Assembly (NCBI GenBank): GCA_002189035.1
Contig: NEEC01000013.1
Coordinates: 1,922,001 to 1,986,000, forward strand
DNA: 64,000 nt
Reading direction: 5' to 3'
Source of the DNA: Utricularia gibba
Lineage: Eukaryota > Streptophyta > Magnoliopsida > Lamiales > Lentibulariaceae
The position numbers were made by a program, and so were the translations under genes. The notes beneath the pieces were generated by a model. It was not told the origin of the DNA. It did not search any database and worked only from the letters and a program-made list of their open reading frames with translations. Positions 24,401-34,884 of the stretch are shown here, one piece after another (position 1 is the stretch's first letter; each line of letters begins with the position of its first letter).

Positions 24401-26540
24401 AGCGATTAGACACGGCTTGCTATATCTGTGCTGCCTTCCTGCGTGGCCATAGAATTGCCAGGGAGCAACTAAGAGATTTCATTGGTAAGCATTCTTTCAC
24501 TGGAACAAGCACCTTCTGTTTCAAGCTTCTTAACTCACGCACTGGTACTGCAGGTGACAGTGAAGTTGCCAACATGGTGATCATTGAAAGTGAGTTGGAA
24601 GCAGAGGAACCAAGAAGATTTCTGGAAGATGTTCGAATGACATTTCCCCAGGTACATACATAAATAACAAACCTTGTAACATGAGCTCAGGGTGAAGTGC
24701 TTATTACTAGACAAACCTTTTCAGGTTCTTCGTGTTGTCAAAACCAGACAAGTCACATACTCTGTACTGAATCATTTGATTGAATATGTTCATAATCTGC
24801 AAAAGATTGGTTTGTTAGAGGAGAAGGAGATGACCCAGCTTGATGATGCTGTCCAGGTAAAGAAAATTGATCTGATATCTTCCTCAATGGCCTTGTTTCC
24901 ACTGAATAAACTTTACCTCTGATACACAGACTGATTTGAAAATGTTATTGAGGAAACGCCCCATGGTGACAACTCCAAAAGTACAAGATCTGATAGCTGT
25001 GAATCCTTTTCTGGGAGCTCTTCCTCTCAATGTGCGCAAATCCCTAGTTGGATCTACAAAAGAAATAATAAAACTATCAGGAACCACATTGTATAAAGAG
25101 GGATCAAAGCCTTCTGGAATCTGGTTGATCTCTAGTGGGGTGGTCAAGGTATGCAGCTTTAAAGTCTTAACCCAAAATTGCAATTGAAAACAGTATTTAT
25201 GTTCCATTGAACTGTATGCTGGCAGTGGTCAAGTAAGAGCATAAGGCATAACCAGTCCCTGCACCCAACTTTTACCCATGGAAGCACTCTTGGTTTGTAT
25301 GAAGTGATGGCTGGGAAGTCGTATATCTGTGATGTTACTGCAGACTCTGTGGTTCTCTGCTTCTTCCTGGAGACTGAAAAAATACATTCTGCATGTAAAT
25401 CTGACCCTGCTGTGGAGGATTTCTTTTGGCAGGTAGTTTTTTTTGTCAGCAGTCCAAATTATGCTACACTACATCATCAAGCAGAGCAACCTAACTTTAT
25501 GTGTTCTGCAGGAAAGTGTCATTGCTCCTTCTAGACTCATATTGCCTCATATATTTGAGAAGATGTCAATGCAAGAATTGAGAACTCTCATTGCTGAGCG
25601 ATCCACGATGAACATATACATAACAGGAGAGGTTTACGAGTTACCTCAGCATTCCATTGGTTTCCTATTGGAAGGTTTCATTAAACATCAAGGTGGCCAA
25701 GAGGAGGTTCTTACAGCTCCTGCTGCTCTGTTGCCGCGCTCCGATCAAAGCTTCCGCGTTCAAGGGACACCAGGTATACAACTGATTGATCTGATCTATC
25801 TGCTGGAAGACAAAATATAAGCAATGTTGTTCTGGGATTCTTGTGATCCATAGGTCCTAGGCTTGGAGGCTTATCCCATCAGGGATCAACATATCAAGCT
25901 ATGACAAGATCAAGGATCATTACATTTGATCTTGCTGGATTTGATACTGGGCGAGCACTTCAGAGAAGGCAATCTTCTATAATTTTCAACATGGGAGATC
26001 GCCCTTCTGGATCTTTCCTTAGACGAGAGCGCAGCAGCTTGATGAGCTGGTCTGAACAAGCCGCTAAGCCTAAAATACAGGACTTGGAAACAGGGAATCA
26101 ACATGAAAATAATATGTCCACAAGAGCGATGCAGCTAAGCATCTACGGGAGTATGGTAAGCATGAGTTTTTTCATGGCCATACGGGAATGTTAAAAATAA
26201 AATCTTTACTCCATTGATTCATCAGGTGGACATTGGAGAACACCCAGCGCGGTTATCTCCAGGTGGGAATGTAAAGCCACGATTGTACTCCGAAGAAAAC
26301 TGGGCTCAAGGGAAACCGCGCCCCATGGTGTCTGTCAAATCAGAAGGGTCAAGTACCCTGCGCAGGAAAATCTTTAAGCGTGGAAGTGAGCCAAATGTCG
26401 TAGCAATAACTGGGTCTGCTCGACCAAATGAAACCACTGATGCCAACAAAGATGATTTGAGCGATGATTCAGGCGGTGAAGATGGGCATGTCGTGCGGAT
26501 AGATTCTCCCAGCAGACTCTCCTTTCGCCAAGCCCCATGA
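21409..26540 (+). CDS. SOS1: Plasma-membrane Na+/H+ antiporter SOS1
   Basis: Twenty-three exons: 21409-21637, 21725-21775, 21860-21951, 22033-22110, 22181-22338, 22413-22514, 22581-22698, 22779-22831, 22909-22974, 23048-23092, 23176-23231, 23312-23496, 23572-23619, 23697-23804, 23879-24110, 24182-24484, 24554-24651, 24725-24856, 24930-25148, 25226-25432, 25512-25773, 25854-26155 and 26226-26540 (1,152 aa). A second in-frame ATG at 21451 gives 1,138 aa and is equally likely as start. The protein exports Na+ in exchange for H+ at the plasma membrane. The N-terminal third is the NhaP-type membrane domain with the LLSATDPVAVIALLKELGAS segment. A cyclic-nucleotide-binding-like domain follows (TLYKEGSKPSGIWLISSG). 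The C-terminal tail ends with VRIDSPSRLSFRQAP, whose DSPS motif is the SOS2 kinase target that relieves autoinhibition. All junctions are in phase, and 23 exons is the known SOS1 structure. Confidence 0.96.
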
Positions 26541-27422
26541 AGTTACCGCCATTTCCCGTAACAGCAACAAGTTGCTGTACTCATCGTTCTTTGCACGTAG
26601 ATAGGTGCTTGACGGGGGACTCGAGGCTTCTTCCCTGCCCCATCCCACGCAAAATAAGAGCACTCACATGTGTATGTAGACTAGAAGGTAGACAGGAAAT
26701 CAATAGTATATGACCAACATAAATTTTCACAGCGCCCGGACTCCAAAGCTATCATCTTTAGCTCTCCATGATTCCACCCATCCCCACCCCTCCATGACCC
26801 TTTCGATTTGAATAACTGGTTTCTGAGTTTATCGAAGCGATAGGTGCTTGAGGGGACTCAAGGCTTCTTCCCTGCGCCATCCCACGCTAAATAAGAGCAC
26901 TCAGAAGTGTATGTAGACTAGAAGGTAGACAGGAAGTCAATAGTATATGATCAACATAAATTTTCACAGCGCCCACAGTCCAAAGCTATCATCTTTAGCT
27001 CCCCATGATTCCACCCATCCCCACCCCTCCATGACCCTTTCGATTTGAATAATTGGTTTCTGCGTTCATCGAAGCATCAAACCATGCTGCTTCAGGGATA
27101 GGGTAGTCCAAAATTATAAAGACCAATGATGAAATCAAGATACTTTCGGGAATTTTTTTATATACAGCAATAAAAGGAGTACACGCCACAAGCATCTCGA
27201 TACACAGAATCTGTAATAAATTGGGTTGACAAGGATTCCGTTCGCCCGGAATCCAATCATCAGTATTGTGGGCTAATCCCAAGAGGATGTTATAAATCGA
27301 AGGGACTCTCTCAGTTGTCAGCACTCTCCGAGGAGCCTGGGAAGCGGTTGAACGGATTTTCGTTGTGATCTGAACGGCCTAAGGAGCTGCAGACGCAAAT
27401 CACAAAGAGGGGTTTGATTTTA
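26541..27422. other. Spacer between SOS1 and the NPF8-like gene
   Basis: Most of it is the direct tandem duplication described separately. The remainder (27,076-27,422) is probably the NPF8-like promoter and 5' leader. Confidence 0.6.
26600..27075 (+). repeat. Tandem direct duplication of a 237-239 bp unit
   Basis: Unit 1 (26600-26838) and unit 2 (26839-27075) both begin ATAGGTGCTTGA(C/G)GGG. Both contain CCATCCCACGC, GTATGTAGACTAGAAGGTAG, ATAAATTTTCACAGCGCCC and CCACCCATCCCCACCCCTCC, and both end near ATCGAAGC. The units differ at a modest number of sites and small indels, so the duplication is recent but not brand new. It starts 60 bp after the SOS1 stop codon, so unit 1 is probably 3' UTR, and unit 2 lies about 350 bp before the next gene's start. 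Confidence 0.95.
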
Positions 27423-29869
27423 ATGGGTACCCAAGAGGAAGAGAGGTTGCTTCTAGAAGAGGGTGTTCGTGAGGCGCGTCTCCTTTTTCATCTGCTTTTC
27501 GCGTTATTGCTGATTTTTTTAGAATAAAAGCTTTTTGATTTGAGTTTACTCTAACATAAGAGCCAAGCAAGATTAAAAGTTGTAGTTTAGGATTGGGAAT
27601 TTCAGTTGCCTGATTACTAAAAAAATTCGGTATGCATACTCTTTTGTTAGAGATCTCATAATCTGGGATTGTTTTTATGTGAGCTGCACAGATGCTGTAT
27701 CATCTGTGAGTTATTCTTAGTTGGTTCTCTTAACACTACCTCTCCTTTGATAACAGGATAGGATTGATGCTCTTTTTACTGGTGATGGTTCTGTTGATAT
27801 TAAGGGGAACCCTGTTTTGAAGAGCAATACTGGGACTTGGCGAGCATGCCCCTTCATTCTGGGTACTGAGAAGTTACTGATAATTTTCATTCTCTAGTTT
27901 CTCATCCCCCTAACATGTAAAGTAATGCAGGAACTGAATGTTGTGAGCGTTTGGCTTACTATGGGATTGCAACTAATCTTGTAACCTATCTTATAAAAAA
28001 GCTACACCAAGGAAATGTGCCGGCTGCAAGAAATGTGACTACTTGGTCAGGCACCTGTTACCTTACTCCCCTTATTGGGGCAATCCTGGCAGATTCTTAC
28101 TTTGGGAGATATTGGACGATTGCTGCCTTTTCCAGTCTTTACTTCATTGTAAGTGCCTAACTTCATCTATTAATTTTCTTCTGAGTCGACACTTCACTAT
28201 TTTTTTTTTTTTTTTTTTTGTCTTTTGGAAGTGTTGATTTTTATGAGGAGAATTTTGTTTGGTTTAGGGGTTCTTCACATGGACTTACTTGTTATAGCTT
28301 ACATGATTTAGTGGCTTTTATGCTCATACTCTGGTAATGCTATCATCCTTATATGATACAGTTTCTGGTCATCTGATTCATCTGTCATGAACTTTTTTAA
28401 GGGAATGTGCACCTTGACTCTGTCTGCATCTATACCTTCCCTTAAGCCCTCTGAATGTATCGTCACTCGACTGGATACCGTATGCCCTTCTGCTACTCCA
28501 GCTCAGTATGCTGTATTCTTTATTGGACTATATCTTATAGCCCTTGGAACAGGAGGAATAAAACCATGTGTTTCTGCCTTCGGAGCTGATCAGTTTGATG
28601 ATACTGACTCCGTGGAGAGAATTAAGAAGGGCTCCTTCTTCAACTGGTTTTACTTTTCCATCAATATTGGTGCCTTGATATCTAGTAGTTTGATAGTGTG
28701 GATTCAAGATAATGCAGGCTGGGGCCTTGGCTTTGGCATCCCTGCTTTGTTCATGGGAATTGCTATAGTTAGCTTCTTTTCCGGCACCACAATATATAGA
28801 TTTCAGAAACCAGGAGGAAGCCCCATTAACAGAATCTGCCAAGTTGTGGTTGCATCATGCCGCAAGTTGAATTTGGTGCTCCCTGAAGATTCTGCCCTTC
28901 TGTATGAAACACCGGATAAAAATTCTGTGATTGAAGGAAGCCGAAAGCTGGTGCACACTGATGAATTCAGGCAAAGATTTTCTTTTTGTATGCTCTTCTG
29001 AAGTTTCTGTTTTCCCATCTGATGTGTTCCAACGTTTCCTCTGAAGGTTCCTTGATAGAGCTGCCATAGTTGCTGACAATGAGAGGGAAACCGGATATTT
29101 TTCAAGCCCGTGGAGGCTGTGCACAGTAACACAAATTGAGGAACTGAAGATCTTGATCCGCATGTTCCCCATCTGGGCTTCTGGTATTGTCTTCTCTGCT
29201 GTTTATGCTCAAATGTCAACAATGTTCGTGGAGCAGGGCACGGTGATGGATACTTCCATCGGCTCATTCAAGATCCCAGCAGCCTCTCTGTCAACTTTCG
29301 ATACCATAAGCGTCATCTTTTGGGTCCCCATCTACGACAAGTTTCTCGTCCCCGTAGCCAGAAGAATAACAGGCAAAGAGAGAGGCTTCTCAGAGCTGCA
29401 GAGGATGGGGATCGGCCTTTTCCTCTCCGTCCTCTGCATGTCCGCCGCCGCCGTCATCGAAGTCCGCCGCCTCTCCCTTGCACAAGAGCTCGCCCTCGTC
29501 GACACGCCAGCTGCTGTCCCAATGAGCATTTTCTGGCAAATCCCACAGTACGCCCTGCTGGGAGCTGCTGAAGTTTTCACATTCATCGGACAACTGGAGT
29601 TCTTCTACGATCAGTCCCCGGACGCCATGCGCAGCTTATGCAATGCATTCGCCCTGCTGACAACTGCTTTAGGTAACTACTTGAGCTCCCTCATACTCAC
29701 ACTGGTTACATACTTCACCACCCGCGGAGGAGCAACCGGATGGATACCTGATAACCTGAACGAGGGGCATCTGGACTACTTCTTCTGGCTCCTTACCGCG
29801 CTGAGCATGATCAACTTGGTGGTCTACATCTTCTGCGCCAAGGTTTACAGACCCAAGAAGTCCTCCTGA
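27423..29869 (+). CDS. NPF8/PTR2-like proton-coupled peptide transporter
   Basis: Five exons: 27423-27473, 27757-27862, 27931-28148, 28402-28970 and 29047-29869 (1,767 nt, 588 aa). It is a twelve-span MFS transporter of the NRT1/PTR family, closest in wording to subfamily 8 (Arabidopsis PTR1/PTR2/PTR5). Those proteins import di- and tripeptides with protons across plasma or vacuolar membranes. The [10 protein letters not shown] segment carries the ExxER proton-coupling motif. Other signatures are [37 protein letters not shown] and [14 protein letters not shown]. The long central loop before [12 protein letters not shown] is typical. Intron 4 uses a GC donor (AG|GCAAAG), and intron 1 seems to as well (GAG|GCGCGT), which is less certain, so the first 17 residues are tentative. 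The exact subcellular membrane cannot be told. Confidence 0.93.
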
Positions 29870-30073
29870 GGGAGCTCACTCCATGCTCTCAATGTAAAAA
29901 CTACGCCATTGAAGGCAGGCCCTTCTACCTCTGCACAGGGTTCACAGGATGCAGCTTGCTCCCTTTCCTCCCCTTTGATTCTACTGCAACTGTATCACAG
30001 CACACGAGTGCCTTGTAAGATGTGAAAACATAGCAACTGGGAAAGCTTCTATAATAGCAATGAAGTGGTTGCG

Positions 30074-30248
30074 TGCTAGAATACAAAATATCATATAGAA
30101 AAATGAAAATAAAATAATTAAGTATATAAGAAATTACAGATCATAATTAATCAGTTGTGTCTAATTTTTTCTATTATGATTTACATTTTTTGTGTACTTG
30201 GGCTTCATGTGTGTGTTCGTCCGACCCGTCGGATCCTGAATTTGAACA
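30074..30248 (+). repeat. Left LTR of TRIM
   Basis: 175 bp, TG...CA ends, containing AAGTATATAAGAAATTACAG and TTGTGTACTTGGGCTTCATG. Confidence 0.85.
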
Positions 30249-30464
30249 TAGTATCAGAGCGTTTGTCTTGCGGCATGTCTTGGGTGGCCAAGATGGGTTT
30301 CGTATTAGTCTGATATCCGGTTAAAAAAAAAAAACAAGAAGATGCATTGGATTTAGGTGACAAAAAAAAAATAAATCGACCTATAACTTGAACACTACTT
30401 ACAATCATAAAAAAAAAGGAGCAAGTCATCACCGGATCGCATACCAATTCAACTTGAGGGTGTG

Positions 30465-30639
30465 TGTTAGAATACAAAATCTCATATCGGAAAATGAAAG
30501 TGAAATAGTTAAATATATAAGAAATTATAGATCACAATTAATCGATTAGGTTTAATCTTTTATATTATAATCCATATTTCTTGTGTATTTGGGGTTCACA
30601 TGTGCGTTCACCCAACTCATCTCATCCTGAATTTCAACA
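30465..30639 (+). repeat. Right LTR of TRIM
   Basis: 175 bp, same length as the left LTR, with TG...CA ends; it contains AAATATATAAGAAATTATAG. Confidence 0.85.
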
Positions 30640-31334
30640 TTACACAGGTCATATGTCGTTTACTGCGTAACTGTGGAAGCATTCGCCCATTTCATATGAT
30701 GCAAGGAAATGCACTCCTGTTTCCTTCTACCAGTTTTGCTCCATTTTCGCTTCCCACCAAACGCACCGCGTCGCCCCATGACTCAAATGAAGTCACTGTT
30801 CCCACACACACACACCCGTCTGTGTATCTGTGTCTACGTATTTTCAACTCCGAAGCAGCTCCGTTGACTACGCCATGGATGGACACGGCTTCTGAGTTCC
30901 GTGGGGTCGTTTTTGGAAGACGAAGCCTTGGAAACTTAGGGTTTGCATTATTAATTTAATATGATTTGATAAATTCCGTGGGGTCCACATTCTAGAAGTG
31001 CATCTCGATGGATTAGTCATAAGTATTATTTTAATTTATTTGAAATTGTGATACATCTTCCCCATTAAAATTAAAATTAAATTTATACCAAACACTAATG
31101 CACAAGATCTCGTATGAGCTCTTAACTAATGTTTGGTTAATTGATAATTGTTAAAAATAAAACTATATTATAAACCTTAATAATTTTTTTTTATTTCTTC
31201 ATTAATTTTATGAAAATGATGAACTAAGAATAATGAGGTTTTGATATACAAAACTCATATAGAAGGTGGATTTTCATAAATCTACTTAATTAATGTTTAA
31301 AAAATCAGATGTATTTATTTTTTTATTAAATTCA

Positions 31335-31361
31335 ATATATATATATATATATATATATATA
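31335..31361. repeat. (TA)n microsatellite
   Basis: About 13 uninterrupted TA units followed by AGATAGATAA. Confidence 0.95.
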
Positions 31362-31689
31362 GATAGATAACAACGGCAACGCGTTGGAGACTCCTCGGGT
31401 GGGTCGGGTGGCACAATCCGAGTGGGTCCCACGCGGGGCGCTAACGGACACCGTACGGGTCAGCTTATGCTGGCTGGCCATTTCCTGGCCTTCTTCTCCA
31501 ACCCTACTGCGCTCTGTGTCTATTATTTTGTGGGAACCGGACTCTCAGTCTCATCTCATCCGCACATGTCAGCCTCCTTATATGAAGCTGGAGGGCATCA
31601 AAAGAAGCTGATGTGTTTCGCATTTTTCAGCAAGATATTACTATCAAAATGGATCGAATACACGTAAAGTTTAAGTATATAAGAAATAT

Positions 31690-31805
31690 GAATTATATTA
31701 AAAATATTAGCTACAATCAATTTCTAATGCTCTGAAATATCTTATATATTTGACTACTTCATTCTCATATTCGATGTGAGATTTTTTGTTCTAATATTCT
31801 AGTAG
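31690..31805 (-). mobile_element. Fragment of a TRIM-like LTR, reverse orientation
   Basis: The reverse complement reads TAGAATATTAGAACAAAAAA, then TCTCACATCGAATATGAGAA and GTCAAATATATAAG, which parallels the start of the TRIM LTR (TTAGAATACAAAATCTCATA...GTTAAATATATAAG). No second LTR or primer-binding site is present, so it is a solo LTR or a fragment. Confidence 0.55.
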
Positions 31806-31967
31806 CTTTTGAAAACCCTAACTTATGAAATGGGTGAGTAGCTTAGCTAGACTGTTATGAGGAAAGGTTGGAGCATTGGCAATATGAATGGACATGCACT
31901 TTTTTGGTTGTCGCATTTCAGTAACAAACAAGGAGTTACCATGCAAGCGAAAAGTGAAAACATCTAC

Positions 31968-32087
31968 ATGAAAAAAGAGGGCCTTTTTGTTTTGTTTCTT
32001 TTTCTTTTGTGGGGTTTCGAGATATGCGTCTGCTCCCTCTCTGTGGACGACATCAGGAACATAAGAAAAGCATCTTTTTCGAAATAG
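31968..32087 (+). CDS. Candidate 39-aa secreted peptide or upstream ORF
   Basis: A 40-codon frame starts MKKEGLFVLFLFLLWGFEIC: a basic start, then a strongly hydrophobic core that looks like a signal peptide, then a polar tail ending RKASFSK. It ends 222 bp before the IDD start codon, so it could sit in the IDD leader as an upstream ORF or be a separate peptide gene. In-frame upstream ATGs begin at 31857. I recognise no peptide family. AT-rich DNA can mimic a hydrophobic core by chance. Confidence 0.25.
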   Translation: MKKEGLFVLFLFLLWGFEICVCSLSVDDIRNIRKASFSK

Positions 32088-32309
32088 CTGATTTCACTGA
32101 AAGTAAGAAGAGGAAGAAGAACAGGGAGAAAAAGCACCCCCATCAGTGACGATAAATACTTTATTGTGTGTGTCCTGTCTGCACCTCTTCTTCTGCGTGT
32201 GTACCTTTTTTTTTTGTTTCTCTAGTTTCTTATGGTTATAGACTGCATGTGCGAATTGATTCTTGATCTGTGTAGCTGAAGCTCGAAACGGACAATTGAG
32301 ATTGGATCC

Positions 32310-34336
32310 ATGGCGGCTTCTTCATCATCATCATCTGCTATGAAGAGAAAAAGAAACCAGCCTGGAAATCCAAGCAAGTTTCAACTTTTTTATTCGAAAT
32401 CTACATGAAATAACAATGAAATCTTTACCTTAAATTCTTTCGTTTGTTCATCAGATCCAGATGCAGAGGTCATTGCTCTATCTCCCAAGACCTTAATGGC
32501 CACAAACAGATTCATCTGCGAGGTTTGCAGTAAAGGGTTTCAGAGAGAACAAAATCTGCAGCTTCACAGGAGAGGCCACAACCTTCCATGGAAGTTGAAG
32601 CAGAAGACCGCAAAGGATGTGGTCAGGAAGAAAGTGTACTTGTGCCCCGACCCGACATGCGCCCACCACGACCCGTCTCGGGCTCTCGGAGACCTCACCG
32701 GAATAAAGAAGCACTTCTCCAGAAAGCACGGCGAGAAGAAGTACAAATGCGACAAGTGTTCGAAGAAGTACGCCGTCGTTTCCGATTGGAAGGCTCACTC
32801 CAAAACGTGCGGTACTCGGGAATATCGATGCGATTGCGGCACCCTCTTCTCTAGGTACACTCCATTAAACTCCGGCAACCTTGATAACTTTCCAGTTTGG
32901 ATGAGATTAGTATTTAGTAGATTATAAGAGATTCAGATTCCCATCACGGGCATGGAAAATCATGTGGGTGTTTTGGAAGTTTGCCTGCAGAGGCAGAGAT
33001 AAAGGCTACACGTGAAGTGTCACAACCAAAGATGTGATTTTTTTTTGTTGGTTGCCGGAGACTTGGGTTTTTTTCCAATCCATTATGTTTCTCCTTCACT
33101 CAACTGTGGAATGTTGAAGCAAGGTTTCAGACCCAGCTGAAAGCTGTTTTCTTGTGAACTTGGTTTCGTGTTGTTTAGTTGCAGTTTCTGCATACAAGAT
33201 TCGGTTTTTTCTTCGTATTCTTCCAGAACCCAGAAAAATATTCCATCTGACAGATACTCCTCTTGTACTTCTTAATACTGTTAGTGCCATTCTAATGTGT
33301 ATTGATTGTTTTGCAGAAGGGATAGTTTCATCACCCACCGGGCGTTCTGCGACGCCCTGGTGCAGGAAATAGACGGGGGAGTATACTGAATCACGCGCCG
33401 TTGGGCGGCCACCTTCTTACAGGTTTTCCGAGGAACTCGGCGGCGGCGCATGACCAGATCGACGTGGGTCTACTTTTCGCGAATCATGAATTACTCCGAT
33501 ATGGGTCTGGACCAAGCGTCTGTCAGCTCAGCAGCCTCGTCGCCCCCGCTGGGCCGCCCTTCTTCCCGCCGCCTTTGTCTCTGCAGCAACAGCCGTACAG
33601 CAGTAACGAGGAATGCCAGTTGCTTAACAAACCCTCTTTTCATAGTCTCATGCAACAGCAGCAGCTTCCTCTGGAGAACGGCGGCGGTTCGTCTCTAGGT
33701 CTCGTCAACCTAAGCTTCTTCCCTGGAAACAGTAATTCCTCCCCACAACACTCCGCCATCTTCTCATCTGGTAAGTTTCTGATGCCCAAAATAATTACTT
33801 TTTTTTTTTTTTTTTGCGAAGTTTACAGTAAATATATGTTTCTTTTTGTCTCCTCAGGCCACCAGCACCGCCACCTCACGAGTATGATGATGACTATCCC
33901 TTCCTTTTACAGCGGCAGCACGGCCCTGCAAAGCCCCGGCGCCGACCATACCTCATCGGCATCCATCTACGGCTCCGCTGCCACCACCTCGCCGTTCAAG
34001 CCAATGCCGCCATCTTTCGGGGTTTTCGAGGGGAACAACAACCACCTCCAAGACGTGGTGAACTCCGTCACCGGCGGGGGCGGCGGTTCATCGTCCTCCC
34101 TTTTTGATCCCGGCCCCTTCGTAGGGAAACCCGCGTTAGAGACGATCAACAGCGACAAGGGCGTATTCGTAAGCCATGGATTGGATATGGAGATGGAGCA
34201 AGGGAGACTGAAACTCACCCGCGACTTCATGGGCGTAGGGGAGATTTTGGGAGAGCAGCACCGGAGTAGAATCTCGATGGATCGTCTCAGCTCAGCCTCA
34301 GAACTAAGTTCGCTTACATGGAAGCCAGCTCCATGA
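32310..34336 (+). CDS. INDETERMINATE DOMAIN (IDD) C2H2 zinc-finger transcription factor, apparent 1-bp frameshift
   Basis: Four exons: 32310-32373, 32455-32854, 33317-33770 and 33858-34336 (about 465 aa). The family core is clear: basic KRKRN stretch, NPDAEVIALSPKTLMATNRF, then four zinc fingers (FICEVCSKGFQREQNLQLH; YLCPDPTCAHHDPSRALGD; YKCDKCSKKYAVVSDWKAH; YRCDCGTLFSRRDSFITH). The C-terminus has LTRDFMGVGE, the conserved IDD T/LRDFLGVG box that contacts TOPLESS/SCARECROW-type partners, and it ends SSLTWKPAP. IDD proteins bind DNA in the nucleus and also serve as scaffolds for DELLA proteins. Intron 1 has a GC donor (A|GCAAGT). In exon 3 the AAA run at 33367-33369 needs one more A to join the zinc-finger part to the frame RRGSILNHAPLGGHLLTGFP. 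This is probably an assembly error. Confidence 0.92.
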
Positions 34337-34884
34337 CTGAAACTCAGAAAATTCCCATCAAAATAGGAGTATCTGTGTGTGTTATATAGCAGCTATTGCT
34401 AACTCCATTCAAGACTATATATATAGCCTTTGAAATTTGTGCACATGCTTTTTTTGGAAGAATTTCACGGTAACTGTGTGACATCAAGTTTGTAAGAATT
34501 CTTATCAGAAAACGAAATAACATAAAGAATAGTACTTTACTATTCAAACAACTTAAAATGGCACCCAAGAAGCCACTGACACAGAGGGGAAAGCAGGGCA
34601 ATGAACGAACACTGTTGAACTAAGAAGCCAAATTTGGCATGGGCTGTTGTTACAATTTTGGAAAACTACAGCGTTTGCAAGCATCAGCATAAACATGCAA
34701 AAGGTAACAAAGGCACCATGGCTCTGCGCAAGCAGGCCAGTCCACACTTGTGGCAGCGGCAGATCACGTTATGCGTCAGCAAGTAAATTAAGATCAAGAA
34801 ATGGTTAGCAGATGTAGCAGCTGGGCAAGAATTTACACTCGTTGCCTTTCTTTTGCGGGATGATCTCGGCAAGTGCTAGTTTTT
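34337..34884. other. 3' flanks of converging IDD and katanin genes
   Basis: An AT-rich spacer with no recognised gene; both genes terminate here. Confidence 0.6.

Larger units (their letters stand above)
30074..30639 (+). mobile_element. TRIM (terminal-repeat retrotransposon in miniature)
   Basis: Two direct repeats of exactly 175 bp, 30074-30248 and 30465-30639, each starting TG(C/T)TAGAATACAAAAT and ending AATTT(G/C)AACA, that is TG...CA like LTRs. Directly after the first repeat comes TAGTATCAGAGC (30249-30260), one mismatch from the primer-binding site TGGTATCAGAGC for initiator methionine tRNA. The internal region is only about 216 bp and non-coding. The purine-rich TTGAGGGTG just before the second repeat could be the polypurine tract. 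LTRs of this size with a PBS and no genes define TRIM elements, which depend on enzymes from other retrotransposons. The LTRs differ at many positions, so the insertion is old. No clear target-site duplication was found. Confidence 0.88.
29870..32309. other. Spacer with retroelement debris upstream of the IDD gene
   Basis: It contains a TRIM element (30,074-30,639), an LTR-like fragment near 31,690-31,805, a (TA)n tract and the IDD promoter/leader, each described separately. Bases 30,640-30,960 are GC-richer, with a CA tract near 30,800, and hold no recognised gene. Confidence 0.6.

Noticed and set aside
21409-29869. SOS1 and the NPF8-like transporter as a functional ion/nutrient cluster
   Set aside because: The two genes belong to unrelated families with different substrates, and plant genes are rarely clustered by function. 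Adjacency alone is not evidence.
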